Made by a program: the position numbers and the translations under genes. 64,000 nt of DNA from Schaalia odontolytica (GTDB lineage: Bacteria; Actinomycetota; Actinomycetes; Actinomycetales; Actinomycetaceae), in the NCBI RefSeq assembly GCF_024584435.1, contig NZ_CP102197.1, positions 1,116,001 to 1,180,000 of the forward strand, given 5' to 3'. Below are positions 7,625 to 15,118 of this stretch, in pieces. The notes beneath the pieces are model-generated. The model saw nothing but the letters and a program-made list of their open reading frames with translations. It did not search any database and was not told the origin of the DNA. Position 1 is the first letter of the stretch. Each line of letters begins with the position of its first letter.

Positions 7625-9364
7625 TCAGTGCCGCCCGACGAACCACTCGCGCAGCAGAGCGATGCGCGCCTCAATCTGCTCGGTCGTCGCCTGGGCGACT
7701 TCGGGACCGCCACAGCGCGAGCGCAGCCGCGAGTGGATGGTCGCGTGGGTGTCTCCCGAGCGGCGTGACCAGGTCGAGACGAGGTGCTGAAGTTCCTTGC
7801 GCTTGGCCGCGCGCAGCTTGTGGGCGGGAATTCCCGCGTTGTCCTCGCGCATCTTGCGCGCGCTTCGGCTCTTTCGCTGGGCGGCAACCTGGTCGGCCTG
7901 GCGTGCGCGTAGCAGCGTCGTCACCTGGTCGGCGTCGAGGAGGCCGGGGATGCCGAGATACTCCTGCTCCTCTTCGGAGCCAACCTCGGCCCCCGCACCC
8001 CACGCTGCGCCGTCGAAGAGGACACCGTCGAATTCGGCGTCGGCTCCGAGGACCTCGAACTGCGACAGCAGGTCGGAGGAGGCTTTCTCCTCGCGGTTGG
8101 CAGCCGCCACCATCGCGTCCTCGGGGTTCCACATGGCGTCTTCGTCATCGCCGCGCTTGGGCCGGTCCAGCGCGTGATCGCGTTCGACCTCCATGTCTCC
8201 GGCGAGGGAGAGCAGGGGGAGGACGGAAGGGATGAAGACAGTGGCCGTCTCTCCCCTCTTGCGGGCGCGCACGAAGCGTCCGATGGCCTGGGCGAAGAAC
8301 AGCGGAGTCGACGCGTTCGTGGCGTACACTCCGACGCAGAGCCTCGGCACATCGACGCCCTCGGAGACCATGCGCACGGCAACCATCCACTTGTCGGTGG
8401 AGGCGGAAAACTCAGAGATGCGATCAGAGGCATCCGCATCGTCGGACAGGACAATCGTCGGCGCCTTTCCGGTGATGAGACGCAGATGGCGGGCGTAGGC
8501 TCGCGCTTGTTCCTGGTTGGATGCGATGACGAGTCCGCCGGCGTCGGGAACGGCGCGGCGCACCTCCTCCAGGCGCAGGTCTGCCGCACGCAGGACCGCG
8601 GGAATCCACTCGCCCTTGGGGTCGAGGGCGGTACGCCAGGCCTGCTTCATCATGTCCTTCGTGAGGGGTTCGCCCAGGCGCGCGCTCACCTCGTCACCGG
8701 CGTTGGTGCGCCAGGCCATCTGCCCCGAGTAGGACATGAAGAGAACGGGGCGCACGACGGCGTCCTTGAGTGCGTCGCCGTATCCGTAGGTGTAGTCGGC
8801 GCGGGAGCGCCGGATACCTTCGTCGTCTTCCGCGTAGGTGACGAAGGGAATTGGGGAAGTATCGGAGCGGAAGGGTGTTCCCGTCAGGGCGAGTCGGCGC
8901 GTGGCCTCGGCGAAGGCTTCGCGCACGCCATCGCCCCACGACAGGGAGTCTCCCGCGTGGTGGATCTCGTCGAGAATGACGAGGGTGCGATAGGCGCGGG
9001 TGCGGGCGGAGTGGACAGCGGGGTTGGACCCCACCTGCGCGTAGGTGACGGCAACCCCGTCGAAGTGCGATCCGGCGACGCCCTGCGAGTTCGTAAAGTC
9101 GGGGTCGATGTGGATCCCGAAACGCGCGGCGTTGGAGGCCCACTGGCCTTTGAGGTGCTCCGTGGGGCACACAACCGTGAGCTTGTCGACGATGCCGCGG
9201 GCAATCAGTTCGGTGGCGAGCGTCAACGCGAAGGTGGTTTTTCCGGCTCCGGGCGTCGCGACCGCCAGAAAGTCGCGCGGCGCACAGCTCATGTAGCGTT
9301 CGAGGGCGTCGGCCTGCCAGGCACGCAGCCGACCAACCGGTGCGCGCCGGGTCGTCTCGCTCAC
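7625..9364 (-). CDS. DEAD/DEAH-box superfamily 2 helicase
   Basis: 579 aa from a GTG that overlaps the DUF3039 stop by 4 nt. SF2 motifs are in order: Walker A ATPGAGKTT (about 36-44), DEIHH (Walker B), LTGTPFRSD, and the C-terminal lobe ending in QAIGRFVRARKRGE (motif VI, Arg finger). It resembles the actinobacterial DEAD/DEAH helicases found beside DUF3039, of undefined role in nucleic acid metabolism. The tail after motif VI is basic (KSRSARKMRED, AAKRKEL). It has no nuclease domain and there are no neighbouring restriction genes, so I do not call it a defence helicase. Confidence 0.9.
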   Translation of the reverse strand: MSETTRRAPVGRLRAWQADALERYMSCAPRDFLAVATPGAGKTTFALTLATELIARGIVDKLTVVCPTEHLKGQWASNAARFGIHIDPDFTNSQGVAGSHFDGVAVTYAQVGSNPAVHSARTRAYRTLVILDEIHHAGDSLSWGDGVREAFAEATRRLALTGTPFRSDTSPIPFVTYAEDDEGIRRSRADYTYGYGDALKDAVVRPVLFMSYSGQMAWRTNAGDEVSARLGEPLTKDMMKQAWRTALDPKGEWIPAVLRAADLRLEEVRRAVPDAGGLVIASNQEQARAYARHLRLITGKAPTIVLSDDADASDRISEFSASTDKWMVAVRMVSEGVDVPRLCVGVYATNASTPLFFAQAIGRFVRARKRGETATVFIPSVLPLLSLAGDMEVERDHALDRPKRGDDEDAMWNPEDAMVAAANREEKASSDLLSQFEVLGADAEFDGVLFDGAAWGAGAEVGSEEEQEYLGIPGLLDADQVTTLLRARQADQVAAQRKSRSARKMREDNAGIPAHKLRAAKRKELQHLVSTWSRRSGDTHATIHSRLRSRCGGPEVAQATTEQIEARIALLREWFVGRH

Positions 9365-9693
9365 TTGTCGGAGCCCTTTCCGCCGTCGGAGAACGGCCAG
9401 TTGCGCCCGTTCTTGCCCATCGAATCGCGCAGTTCCTTGCAGGTGGGGCACACGGGGTACTGGGAGGCGTCGCGGGTAGGAATCCATACCTTGCCGCACA
9501 GGGCAACCACGGGCTGCCCCGTCACCATCGAGGAGTTGGCCTTGTCCTTGCGAACAAAGTGGGCAAAACGATCGCCGTCGCCGCCGGTGCGTTCCCGCCT
9601 GGTCTCGGTGCGCTCCAGTAGCCCGGTCGAGGATGCTGTGGAGGGACCGGAGGGCGCGGAGGGGCCGGTGGGTTCGTCGAGGGCGTTACGCAT
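9361..9693 (-). CDS. DUF3039 zinc-ribbon-like protein
   Basis: 110 aa from ATG 9691-9693. The C-terminal half contains ALCGKVWIP and YPVCPTCKELRD, a set of cysteines that probably binds zinc, and matches DUF3039, which pairs with a helicase in actinobacteria. The N-terminal third is Ser/Pro/Thr-rich and probably disordered. TACAAT ends 6 nt before the ATG and there is no Shine-Dalgarno, so this looks leaderless and is the promoter for the helicase too. Function unknown. Confidence 0.85.
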   Translation of the reverse strand: MRNALDEPTGPSAPSGPSTASSTGLLERTETRRERTGGDGDRFAHFVRKDKANSSMVTGQPVVALCGKVWIPTRDASQYPVCPTCKELRDSMGKNGRNWPFSDGGKGSDK

Positions 9694-9767
9694 GCACTCA
9701 TTGTACGTCCCGCCGACGACGCCGAGGCAGTGATGCCGTGCGCCGGGAGCTAAACCCGGCAATGAGG

Positions 9768-9801
9768 CTGGCCTCGGCTTCGCGAGCGAAGCCGAGGCCA
9801 G
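9768..9801 (-). terminator. Hairpin after nagB
   Basis: CTGGCCTCGGCTTCGC pairs perfectly with GCGAAGCCGAGGCCAG around a 2-nt centre. It is 18 bp past the nagB stop, but the T tract is weak (CCTCATTG), so it may act as a terminator or 3'-end stabiliser. Confidence 0.65.
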
Positions 9802-9818
9802 GGGTCGTGGGCCGCGTG

Positions 9819-10592
9819 TTACAGGTGCTCCTTGGCCCACACCTCCTTGTAGAAGTCCGCTAGCTCAAGCTTGGAGGCGGCCGCCTCATCGAGGAGGACC
9901 GTCACATCCGGGTGGTGCTGCAGGATGGAGGCGGGCCAGCGCTGGGTGACGCCGCCCTCGACCATGGCCTTGACCGCGTCCGCCTTGCCTTCGCCGGTGG
10001 CGATGAAGATGTGCGCGCGCGAATCCATGATGGTTCCCAGGCCCTGGGTGACGCAGTGGGTTGGCACGGCGTCGATGTTGCCGTCGAAGAAGCGGGCATT
10101 GTCGCGACGGGTCTGCTCGGTGAGGACACCCACGTGCGTGCGCGACGCGAGGGTCCCGCCGGGCTCGTTGAAGCCGATGTGGCCGTCCGAGCCGATTCCG
10201 AGGACCTGGATGTCGATGCCTCCGTCTGCCTTGATGGCCGCGTCGTAGGCTGCGGCGCCGGCCTCGAGGTCGTCGCACCAGCCGTCGGGGCCGTGCGCGG
10301 CACCCTCGGGCATGTCGACGAGGTCAACGAGGTTGCGGTGGATGAAGTTCGCATACCCCTCGTAGTGATCGCGGGGCAGCCCGACGTATTCGTCGAGGTT
10401 GTAGGAGCGAACCTGGGCAAAGGAGATCTGACCGGCCTGGTAGCGGCGCACAAGCTCAGCGTAGAGCTTGAGAGGCGAGGACCCGGTGGCCAGGCCGAGC
10501 ACAAAGTTCGGCTTGGCGCGGTACACCTCGAGGATGCGGTCTGCTGCCAGTGACGCGATCTGATCTTCGTCGTTGAAAATTCCAATTCTCAT
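9819..10592 (-). CDS. nagB: Glucosamine-6-phosphate deaminase
   Basis: 257 aa. It converts glucosamine-6-phosphate to fructose-6-phosphate and ammonia, the last step of amino-sugar use. Family motifs visible are GLATGSSPLKLYAEL (phosphate loop), NLDEYVGL (catalytic Asp region) and GIGSDGHIGFNEPG. TAAGGT stands 7 nt before the ATG, readable as a leaderless -10 or a weak AAGG site. A strong inverted repeat lies 19-51 bp upstream. The nearby ROK kinase, ROK repressor and peptide importer suggest linked amino-sugar catabolism, but nagB is a separate transcript. Confidence 0.96.
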   Translation of the reverse strand: MRIGIFNDEDQIASLAADRILEVYRAKPNFVLGLATGSSPLKLYAELVRRYQAGQISFAQVRSYNLDEYVGLPRDHYEGYANFIHRNLVDLVDMPEGAAHGPDGWCDDLEAGAAAYDAAIKADGGIDIQVLGIGSDGHIGFNEPGGTLASRTHVGVLTEQTRRDNARFFDGNIDAVPTHCVTQGLGTIMDSRAHIFIATGEGKADAVKAMVEGGVTQRWPASILQHHPDVTVLLDEAAASKLELADFYKEVWAKEHL

Positions 10593-10610
10593 GTGGTTAA
10601 CCTTACACCA

Positions 10611-10643
10611 TGATCATCGATTTGTCAGACGAATCGATGAACA
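10611..10643. promoter_or_regulatory. Inverted repeat between cutC and nagB, operator candidate
   Basis: TGATCATCGATT (10611-10622) and AATCGATGAACA (10632-10643) are inverted copies matching at 11 of 12 positions around a 9-nt centre. It lies just upstream of nagB and downstream of cutC. No T tract follows on the minus strand, so an operator for nagB is more likely than a terminator. Confidence 0.5.
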
Positions 10644-10662
10644 GTCGTTCTCTCTGTTCCAC

Positions 10663-11340
10663 TCAGCGAAGCGCGGCGACGACGCGCTCGACCTCTTCCT
10701 GGTCCGTTCCGCACGCCCCGGGCGCCCGCATGTGCACCTCGCGAGCGCGCGAGGCGGCCACAACGTCGGCGACGTTGTGGGCGCGAAGCCCACCGGAGAC
10801 CAAGATGATGATGTCTTCCCCTCCTCGAGCCACGAGGCGAGCGAGTGCCTCGGGCCTGGCCACCGCAGGGTCTCCCCCGGTGGTGAGAACCCGGTCATAG
10901 CCCAGCTCCATGAGGACATCGAGCCCGCGATCGAGATCCTCCACCTGGTCGAAGGCGCGGTGGAAGGTGAGCGGAGCCTCCCCCGCCTCGTCACGCAGAC
11001 GAGCCGACGCGTCGACATTGATCCGGCCTCCCGGCTCGAGCACACCCACGACGAAGCCGAGGGGAACCGTGGCTCCCCTGCCCACGGAGGCGAGCTGGGC
11101 GATGTCGGAGGCGATCCGATCGACTTCTTCGCGCGAGTGCACGAAGTCTCCGGGGCGAGGCCGCACGAGCACCTGGACGCCGCCAGCGGGAGCAACCTCA
11201 AGGGCCGCCGCGACCTCGTCGAAAGCCGGGGTTAGGCCGCCGCAGGACAGGTCCCGACAGACTTCCACGCGGTCCGCTCCGCCGTCGCGTGCCCGGCGAA
11301 CCCCCAGGGCATCTTCGACGCAAATTTCAACAACCGTCAC
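10663..11340 (-). CDS. cutC: CutC-family TIM-barrel protein
   Basis: 225 aa from a GTG that overlaps the ROK kinase stop by 4 nt. The N-terminal VVEICVED...ARDGGADRVEVC and LTPAF, the central VLVRPRPGDFVHS and FHRAFDQVED, and the C-terminal VLTTGGDP and ILVSGGLRAHNV are the conserved blocks of CutC. CutC was first tied to copper tolerance in E. coli, but that role is doubtful in many bacteria. Here it is the last gene of a repressor-peptidase-sugar kinase operon, which points to a catabolic role. Confidence 0.92.
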   Translation of the reverse strand: MTVVEICVEDALGVRRARDGGADRVEVCRDLSCGGLTPAFDEVAAALEVAPAGGVQVLVRPRPGDFVHSREEVDRIASDIAQLASVGRGATVPLGFVVGVLEPGGRINVDASARLRDEAGEAPLTFHRAFDQVEDLDRGLDVLMELGYDRVLTTGGDPAVARPEALARLVARGGEDIIILVSGGLRAHNVADVVAASRAREVHMRAPGACGTDQEEVERVVAALR

Positions 11341-12269
11341 GGCTTCCACCTTTCGTAGCAGCTGGATCCGCCGACGCGGGCCGCCAGGATCGCCGCGCCC
11401 CAGCGTCCGCCGGCCCCGCCCAGGGAAGCCCGCACGATCTCGGGGGCGTCGCGGAAGGTGAGCATCGACGCGAACTCCTCGCGCAGGGGGGCCAGCAGGT
11501 GTTCGCCGGCGTGGGACAGTCCGCCGCCGATGATGATGCGCTCGACATCGACGGTGAGCGTCATGTGGGTCAGCGACAGGGCAAGCGCACGCACAGCGGT
11601 CCCCCACACCTCGCTCGCCACGGGGTCCCGACCAATCCCGTCCTCGACGGCCTTGGCGCCGACGTCGCGGCCTGTTGCCTGCTCGTAACGGCGCGCGATT
11701 CCCTTGGCGGAGGCGTAGACCTCCAGGCATCCACGCGAGCCGCAGCGACAGGGCTCTCCTCCGGGGAAGACCGGGGCGTGCCCGACCTCCCCCGCGCTGA
11801 AGGTTGCCCCGCTCCACAGGCCATCTTTGAGCATGAGCGCCACGGAGATGCCCGTCCCAATCGGCATCATCAGGAAGGATGAGGCTCCGCGTCCCGCGCC
11901 GAGCAGCCCCTCGGCCAGGCCGGCGGCTCGCCCGTCGTGCATGAGGGCGGCGGGCACCCCCGTCGCCTCCTCGACCGCGCGCGCGAGTTGCACTCCGCGC
12001 AGCTCAAGGTTCGCGGCGTAGACAACGGTTCCGCTCTCCTCGTCCACGAGGCCGGGGCAGATAAGCCCGAAACCCACCAGGCCCGGATGACCGTGGGCGA
12101 GACGCTGGCCGATCGCCCCCACCTGGGACGCGACGGCCTCACGATCCGTCGCTTCGTTCCCGTCTGCGAGGATCGATCCGGCCTCGTCAACGATCATCCA
12201 CTTGATGGAGGTTCCTCCGATGTCGATGCCGGCGAAGACCGGGCCGAGCGAGTCCTTGACGGTACTCAT
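11337..12269 (-). CDS. ROK-family sugar kinase
   Basis: 310 aa from ATG 12267-12269. It has the N-terminal phosphate-binding GIDIGGTSIKWMIVDEAG, the second ATP motif GTGISVAL and the ROK zinc motif CRCGSRGCLEVYAS, preceded by the EVGHAPV His ligand. No DNA-binding domain is present, so it is a kinase rather than a regulator. Substrate could be glucose, N-acetylglucosamine, N-acetylmannosamine or a related sugar; the motifs do not decide. Start and stop overlap both neighbours by 4 nt, so expression is tightly coupled. Confidence 0.92.
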   Translation of the reverse strand: MSTVKDSLGPVFAGIDIGGTSIKWMIVDEAGSILADGNEATDREAVASQVGAIGQRLAHGHPGLVGFGLICPGLVDEESGTVVYAANLELRGVQLARAVEEATGVPAALMHDGRAAGLAEGLLGAGRGASSFLMMPIGTGISVALMLKDGLWSGATFSAGEVGHAPVFPGGEPCRCGSRGCLEVYASAKGIARRYEQATGRDVGAKAVEDGIGRDPVASEVWGTAVRALALSLTHMTLTVDVERIIIGGGLSHAGEHLLAPLREEFASMLTFRDAPEIVRASLGGAGGRWGAAILAARVGGSSCYERWKP

Positions 12270-13723
12270 GGCTCCACGACCTGTGCGCGCAGATCGGGGG
12301 CGGTCATGTCCGGGTCGAAGGGGAACATCGGGCGTTCGATCTTGTGATGGCCCAGGCGAATGAGGTCCTGGTCCACTCCGCCGGGGGTGAGCGCCATGAG
12401 CCAACCCTTCTGCGTGTTGTACAGGTCGGGTTCGAGGTATCCGATCTTGACGACGACGACGTCCGCGGCGGTGATGTCAATGCCGAGGGCCTCGAACTGG
12501 CTGAACATCGTGTACTGGTTGCGATTCGTCGTCACGATAAAGCGCAGGCCACCGACGCGTAGCGCGGCGGTGCGCCCACCCATCGGGTCGTCGGTGAGCG
12601 CCTCGACGGTTGCCCGCACGCGAATCGGTCCGGGTTCACGCGTGTCAATGTGTCCGCCCACCTCGACATCGATCTCGGCGCCGATCCCGGCCTCCCAGGC
12701 GCCCGCGGCGGCGACCGGGTCGATGATCGAGGCGTAGACAACGTCCAGGCTCGCGTCCTGGACGGGCTTCCATGCCAGGAGGGCGGCGAGCGCGACCGTC
12801 ACGTCGTCGGCACCTCCGGCGCCCGGATTGTCCCCGGAATCGGAGATGAAGAAGGGCTTGGGCCCTTCCTCGGCTGCCGCCAGGCATTCCTCCATGGAGG
12901 CAACGGGTGCGACAAACTCGAAGCGATCGTGCACGTCCCAAAAATACTGGCCGATGCGCTCGGCCTGCTCCTTCACGAGATCCGCGTCGTCACCCGTGAC
13001 GACGACCGCTCCCTTGCAGCGGGGCTGGTCCGCCCACGCGAAGCCGATCCAGATAGCCGCGTCGAGGATGCCCTCCATTTCCTCGATGGGGTCGATCATC
13101 TTGTAGAGGGACTTGGCGGGTTCGATGCGTGTCGAGGTCTTTTCGCCGGGTAGCAGGACGGGGACGTGGACGAGCGCCTTGACGGGCTTGGGCGCACCGT
13201 CCAGAAGGCGCCGACCCAGGTTGTATGCGGCACGGCGACGCGATTCGAGCGCGTCCTCGTGGGGGGCCAGGCGGTAGCACGTGAGCAGGTCGCACCCATC
13301 GAAGAGATCCTGGGAGACATTGCCGTGCAGGTCCATGGACGCACTGACCATGGGATCGGGGCCGATGACGCGGCGAATGGCGGTCATGAGATCCCCCTCG
13401 GCGTCGTCCATGCCCTGGACGCTCATGGCACCATGGATGTCGAAGAAGAGGCCGTCTAGGGGACCTGCCTCCCCCAGCCCCCGAAGGATCTCCTCCTTCC
13501 AGGCGTCGTACGCGCCGCGCTCGACGACACCGCCGGGAAGGGCGCGCGCGTGGAGGACGGGGATCCACTCGATCTGTCGAGCCCAGTCCTCGTCCCTCCA
13601 GTAGAAGCGCTCCATGAGCTCGCTTCCCCGGGTGACGGTGAAGTCCTCGGCTGTCGAAACATAGGGGGTGAAGGTTGAAGACTCGATGTGGATCCCTGCA
13701 ACGGCGATGCGGGGCTTGGTCAT
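12266..13723 (-). CDS. M81-family metallopeptidase (MlrC-like)
   Basis: 485 aa. The N-terminal IAVAGIHIESSTFTP and FFDIHGAMSVQGMDDAEGDL match the M81/MlrC family, as do MDLHGNVSQ with CYRLAPHEDALE and the C-terminal DSGDNPGAGGADDVTVAL. The best known member, MlrC, opens linearised microcystin in sphingomonads, but most members have unknown substrates. Zinc ligands are probably in HIE, DIHG and DLHGN. It lies between a ROK repressor and a ROK kinase and is divergent from an oligopeptide importer, so an imported small peptide or glycopeptide is the likely substrate. Confidence 0.9.
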   Translation of the reverse strand: MTKPRIAVAGIHIESSTFTPYVSTAEDFTVTRGSELMERFYWRDEDWARQIEWIPVLHARALPGGVVERGAYDAWKEEILRGLGEAGPLDGLFFDIHGAMSVQGMDDAEGDLMTAIRRVIGPDPMVSASMDLHGNVSQDLFDGCDLLTCYRLAPHEDALESRRRAAYNLGRRLLDGAPKPVKALVHVPVLLPGEKTSTRIEPAKSLYKMIDPIEEMEGILDAAIWIGFAWADQPRCKGAVVVTGDDADLVKEQAERIGQYFWDVHDRFEFVAPVASMEECLAAAEEGPKPFFISDSGDNPGAGGADDVTVALAALLAWKPVQDASLDVVYASIIDPVAAAGAWEAGIGAEIDVEVGGHIDTREPGPIRVRATVEALTDDPMGGRTAALRVGGLRFIVTTNRNQYTMFSQFEALGIDITAADVVVVKIGYLEPDLYNTQKGWLMALTPGGVDQDLIRLGHHKIERPMFPFDPDMTAPDLRAQVVEP

Positions 13724-14868
13724 GAGCGATTCTCCTTTGAGATCTTGTGGGGGGTGAGTGTCGATAGACCCCAGAGCGCGGCGTCGCGCCCTGAGCGGGA
13801 TGACTCGATCACGAGGTGTTCCATGATCGAGGGGAGGCAGGATTGGTGGAGCGCGGCTCGTACCCCCGCGCTGAACGCATCGACGGCGGACAGCGCCCCG
13901 CCGACGATGACGCCCTGAGGAGCAAGGAAGGAGACGAGGTGTGCCACGCTATGCCCGAGGAGGGTGCCTGCCTGACGGATGGCTGTAGCCACCTCGGGGA
14001 TTCCGTCGCGTGCCGCCTCGAGCAATTGAGCGTTGTTCTCGTAGGCGAGGCCGACAGCGGCCAGGTCGGAGCGGATCGAGTCAGCCGAAGCGATGGTTTC
14101 GAGGCATCCGACGTTGCCACACTTGCATGGTCGCCCCGCTGCCGCGTCAACGGGAATGTGGGAGATGTCGCCGGCGAGGCCGCCTCGTCCCACGAGGGGG
14201 ACGCCCTCCATGAGGTAGGCCCCGCCGATGGCCGAACCCGCCTTGATGTAGATGAGCGTGTCGATGGGAGACACTCCCGACAGTCGGCGTCGATAGACCG
14301 ATTCTCCGATGGCGCCCGCGCGCGCATCGTTTTCGATCGTGGCGGCGAGGCCGCATTGTCGGCTCACCGCCTCGGCGACGTTGATTCCATCCCACCCCGG
14401 CATGCGGGCCGGACGGATCACGCGCGTGTGCTCGGCATCGACGGGGCCGGGCACGGCGATGGCAAGTCCACCGACACGCACTCCCGCAGCCTTTTCTTGA
14501 CGGCTGACCTCCTCCATGACGACGTCCAGGACCGCTTCGGGGCCCCGAGCAATGTCGACGAGAAGGCTGGTAGCTTCCCCCACTCCGCGGGCAGGATCCG
14601 TGAGTGCCACCAGGCCGTGGTGAGCACCGAGTTCAACGAGCGCGAGCGCGCCCGCTCCGTCGGCTGCGACGAGGCGACGAGCTCTGCGCCCACCCGTTGA
14701 CACGGATTGATCGCTTTCCTCGATGACGCCGGATTCGACGAGCCGGGACACCGCTGCCGACACCGTGGACGGAGCCAGTCCCGTCTGCTTGACGATCGCT
14801 GGGCGCGTGTCGGCTTGGCCGGACCCGATGAGGGTCAGGACAGTTTGGTCGACGTCATGGGCGGCCAT
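13720..14868 (-). CDS. ROK-family transcriptional repressor
   Basis: 382 aa from ATG 14866-14868, which follows AGAGGAGGTG closely. N-terminal MarR-like winged helix (about 10-65, core TRPAIVKQTGLAPSTVSAAVSRLVESG), then a ROK sugar-binding domain with the zinc motif CKCGNVGCLETIAS and the preceding DISHIPV. NagC/XylR-type regulators release DNA when a sugar or sugar phosphate binds. It starts its own operon (M81, kinase, CutC) and faces the importer, so it probably controls both through the 250-bp spacer. Confidence 0.92.
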   Translation of the reverse strand: MAAHDVDQTVLTLIGSGQADTRPAIVKQTGLAPSTVSAAVSRLVESGVIEESDQSVSTGGRRARRLVAADGAGALALVELGAHHGLVALTDPARGVGEATSLLVDIARGPEAVLDVVMEEVSRQEKAAGVRVGGLAIAVPGPVDAEHTRVIRPARMPGWDGINVAEAVSRQCGLAATIENDARAGAIGESVYRRRLSGVSPIDTLIYIKAGSAIGGAYLMEGVPLVGRGGLAGDISHIPVDAAAGRPCKCGNVGCLETIASADSIRSDLAAVGLAYENNAQLLEAARDGIPEVATAIRQAGTLLGHSVAHLVSFLAPQGVIVGGALSAVDAFSAGVRAALHQSCLPSIMEHLVIESSRSGRDAALWGLSTLTPHKISKENRS

Positions 14869-14943
14869 GGCACCTCCTCTTGAGCATGCATGCAGTAACC
14901 GCAACGTTACACGGCACTCCCCGTTGAGAACAGGATCAATTAT

Positions 14944-15055
14944 GCACCATCGAATAAAGCATGGTGCTACTTTCGCCAAAGTTCGTCGTTATTTTTTCGT
15001 AACATTGGCAATTTCTTCCAAGTTGGCAACACTGCTCAATAAACTGTCATATGAT
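14944..15055. promoter_or_regulatory. Operator candidates in the ROK/importer spacer
   Basis: Within the 250-bp divergent spacer are: a 7-bp inverted repeat GCACCAT/ATGGTGC (14944-14950, 14961-14967); ACTTT-CGCC-AAAGT (14969-14982); two direct copies of TTGGCAA (15005-15011, 15023-15029), 18 bp apart; and a TATGAT -10-like hexamer (15050-15055) towards the importer. Together they are good ROK repressor site candidates. Which one is bound cannot be decided by eye. Confidence 0.45.
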
Positions 15056-15118
15056 GTATGCCATCTGGCAGGGTTGACTCCGGCCAGAGTCCCCGATCAA
15101 CGTTGATTTGGAGCAGTC

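Noticed and set aside
6240..7646. Open frame of 468 codons on the minus strand
   Set aside because: Antisense shadow of pncB, no start signal or domain.
7625..9693. Helicase plus DUF3039 as a defence system
   Set aside because: The pair is a common actinobacterial arrangement without nuclease, methylase or other defence partner.
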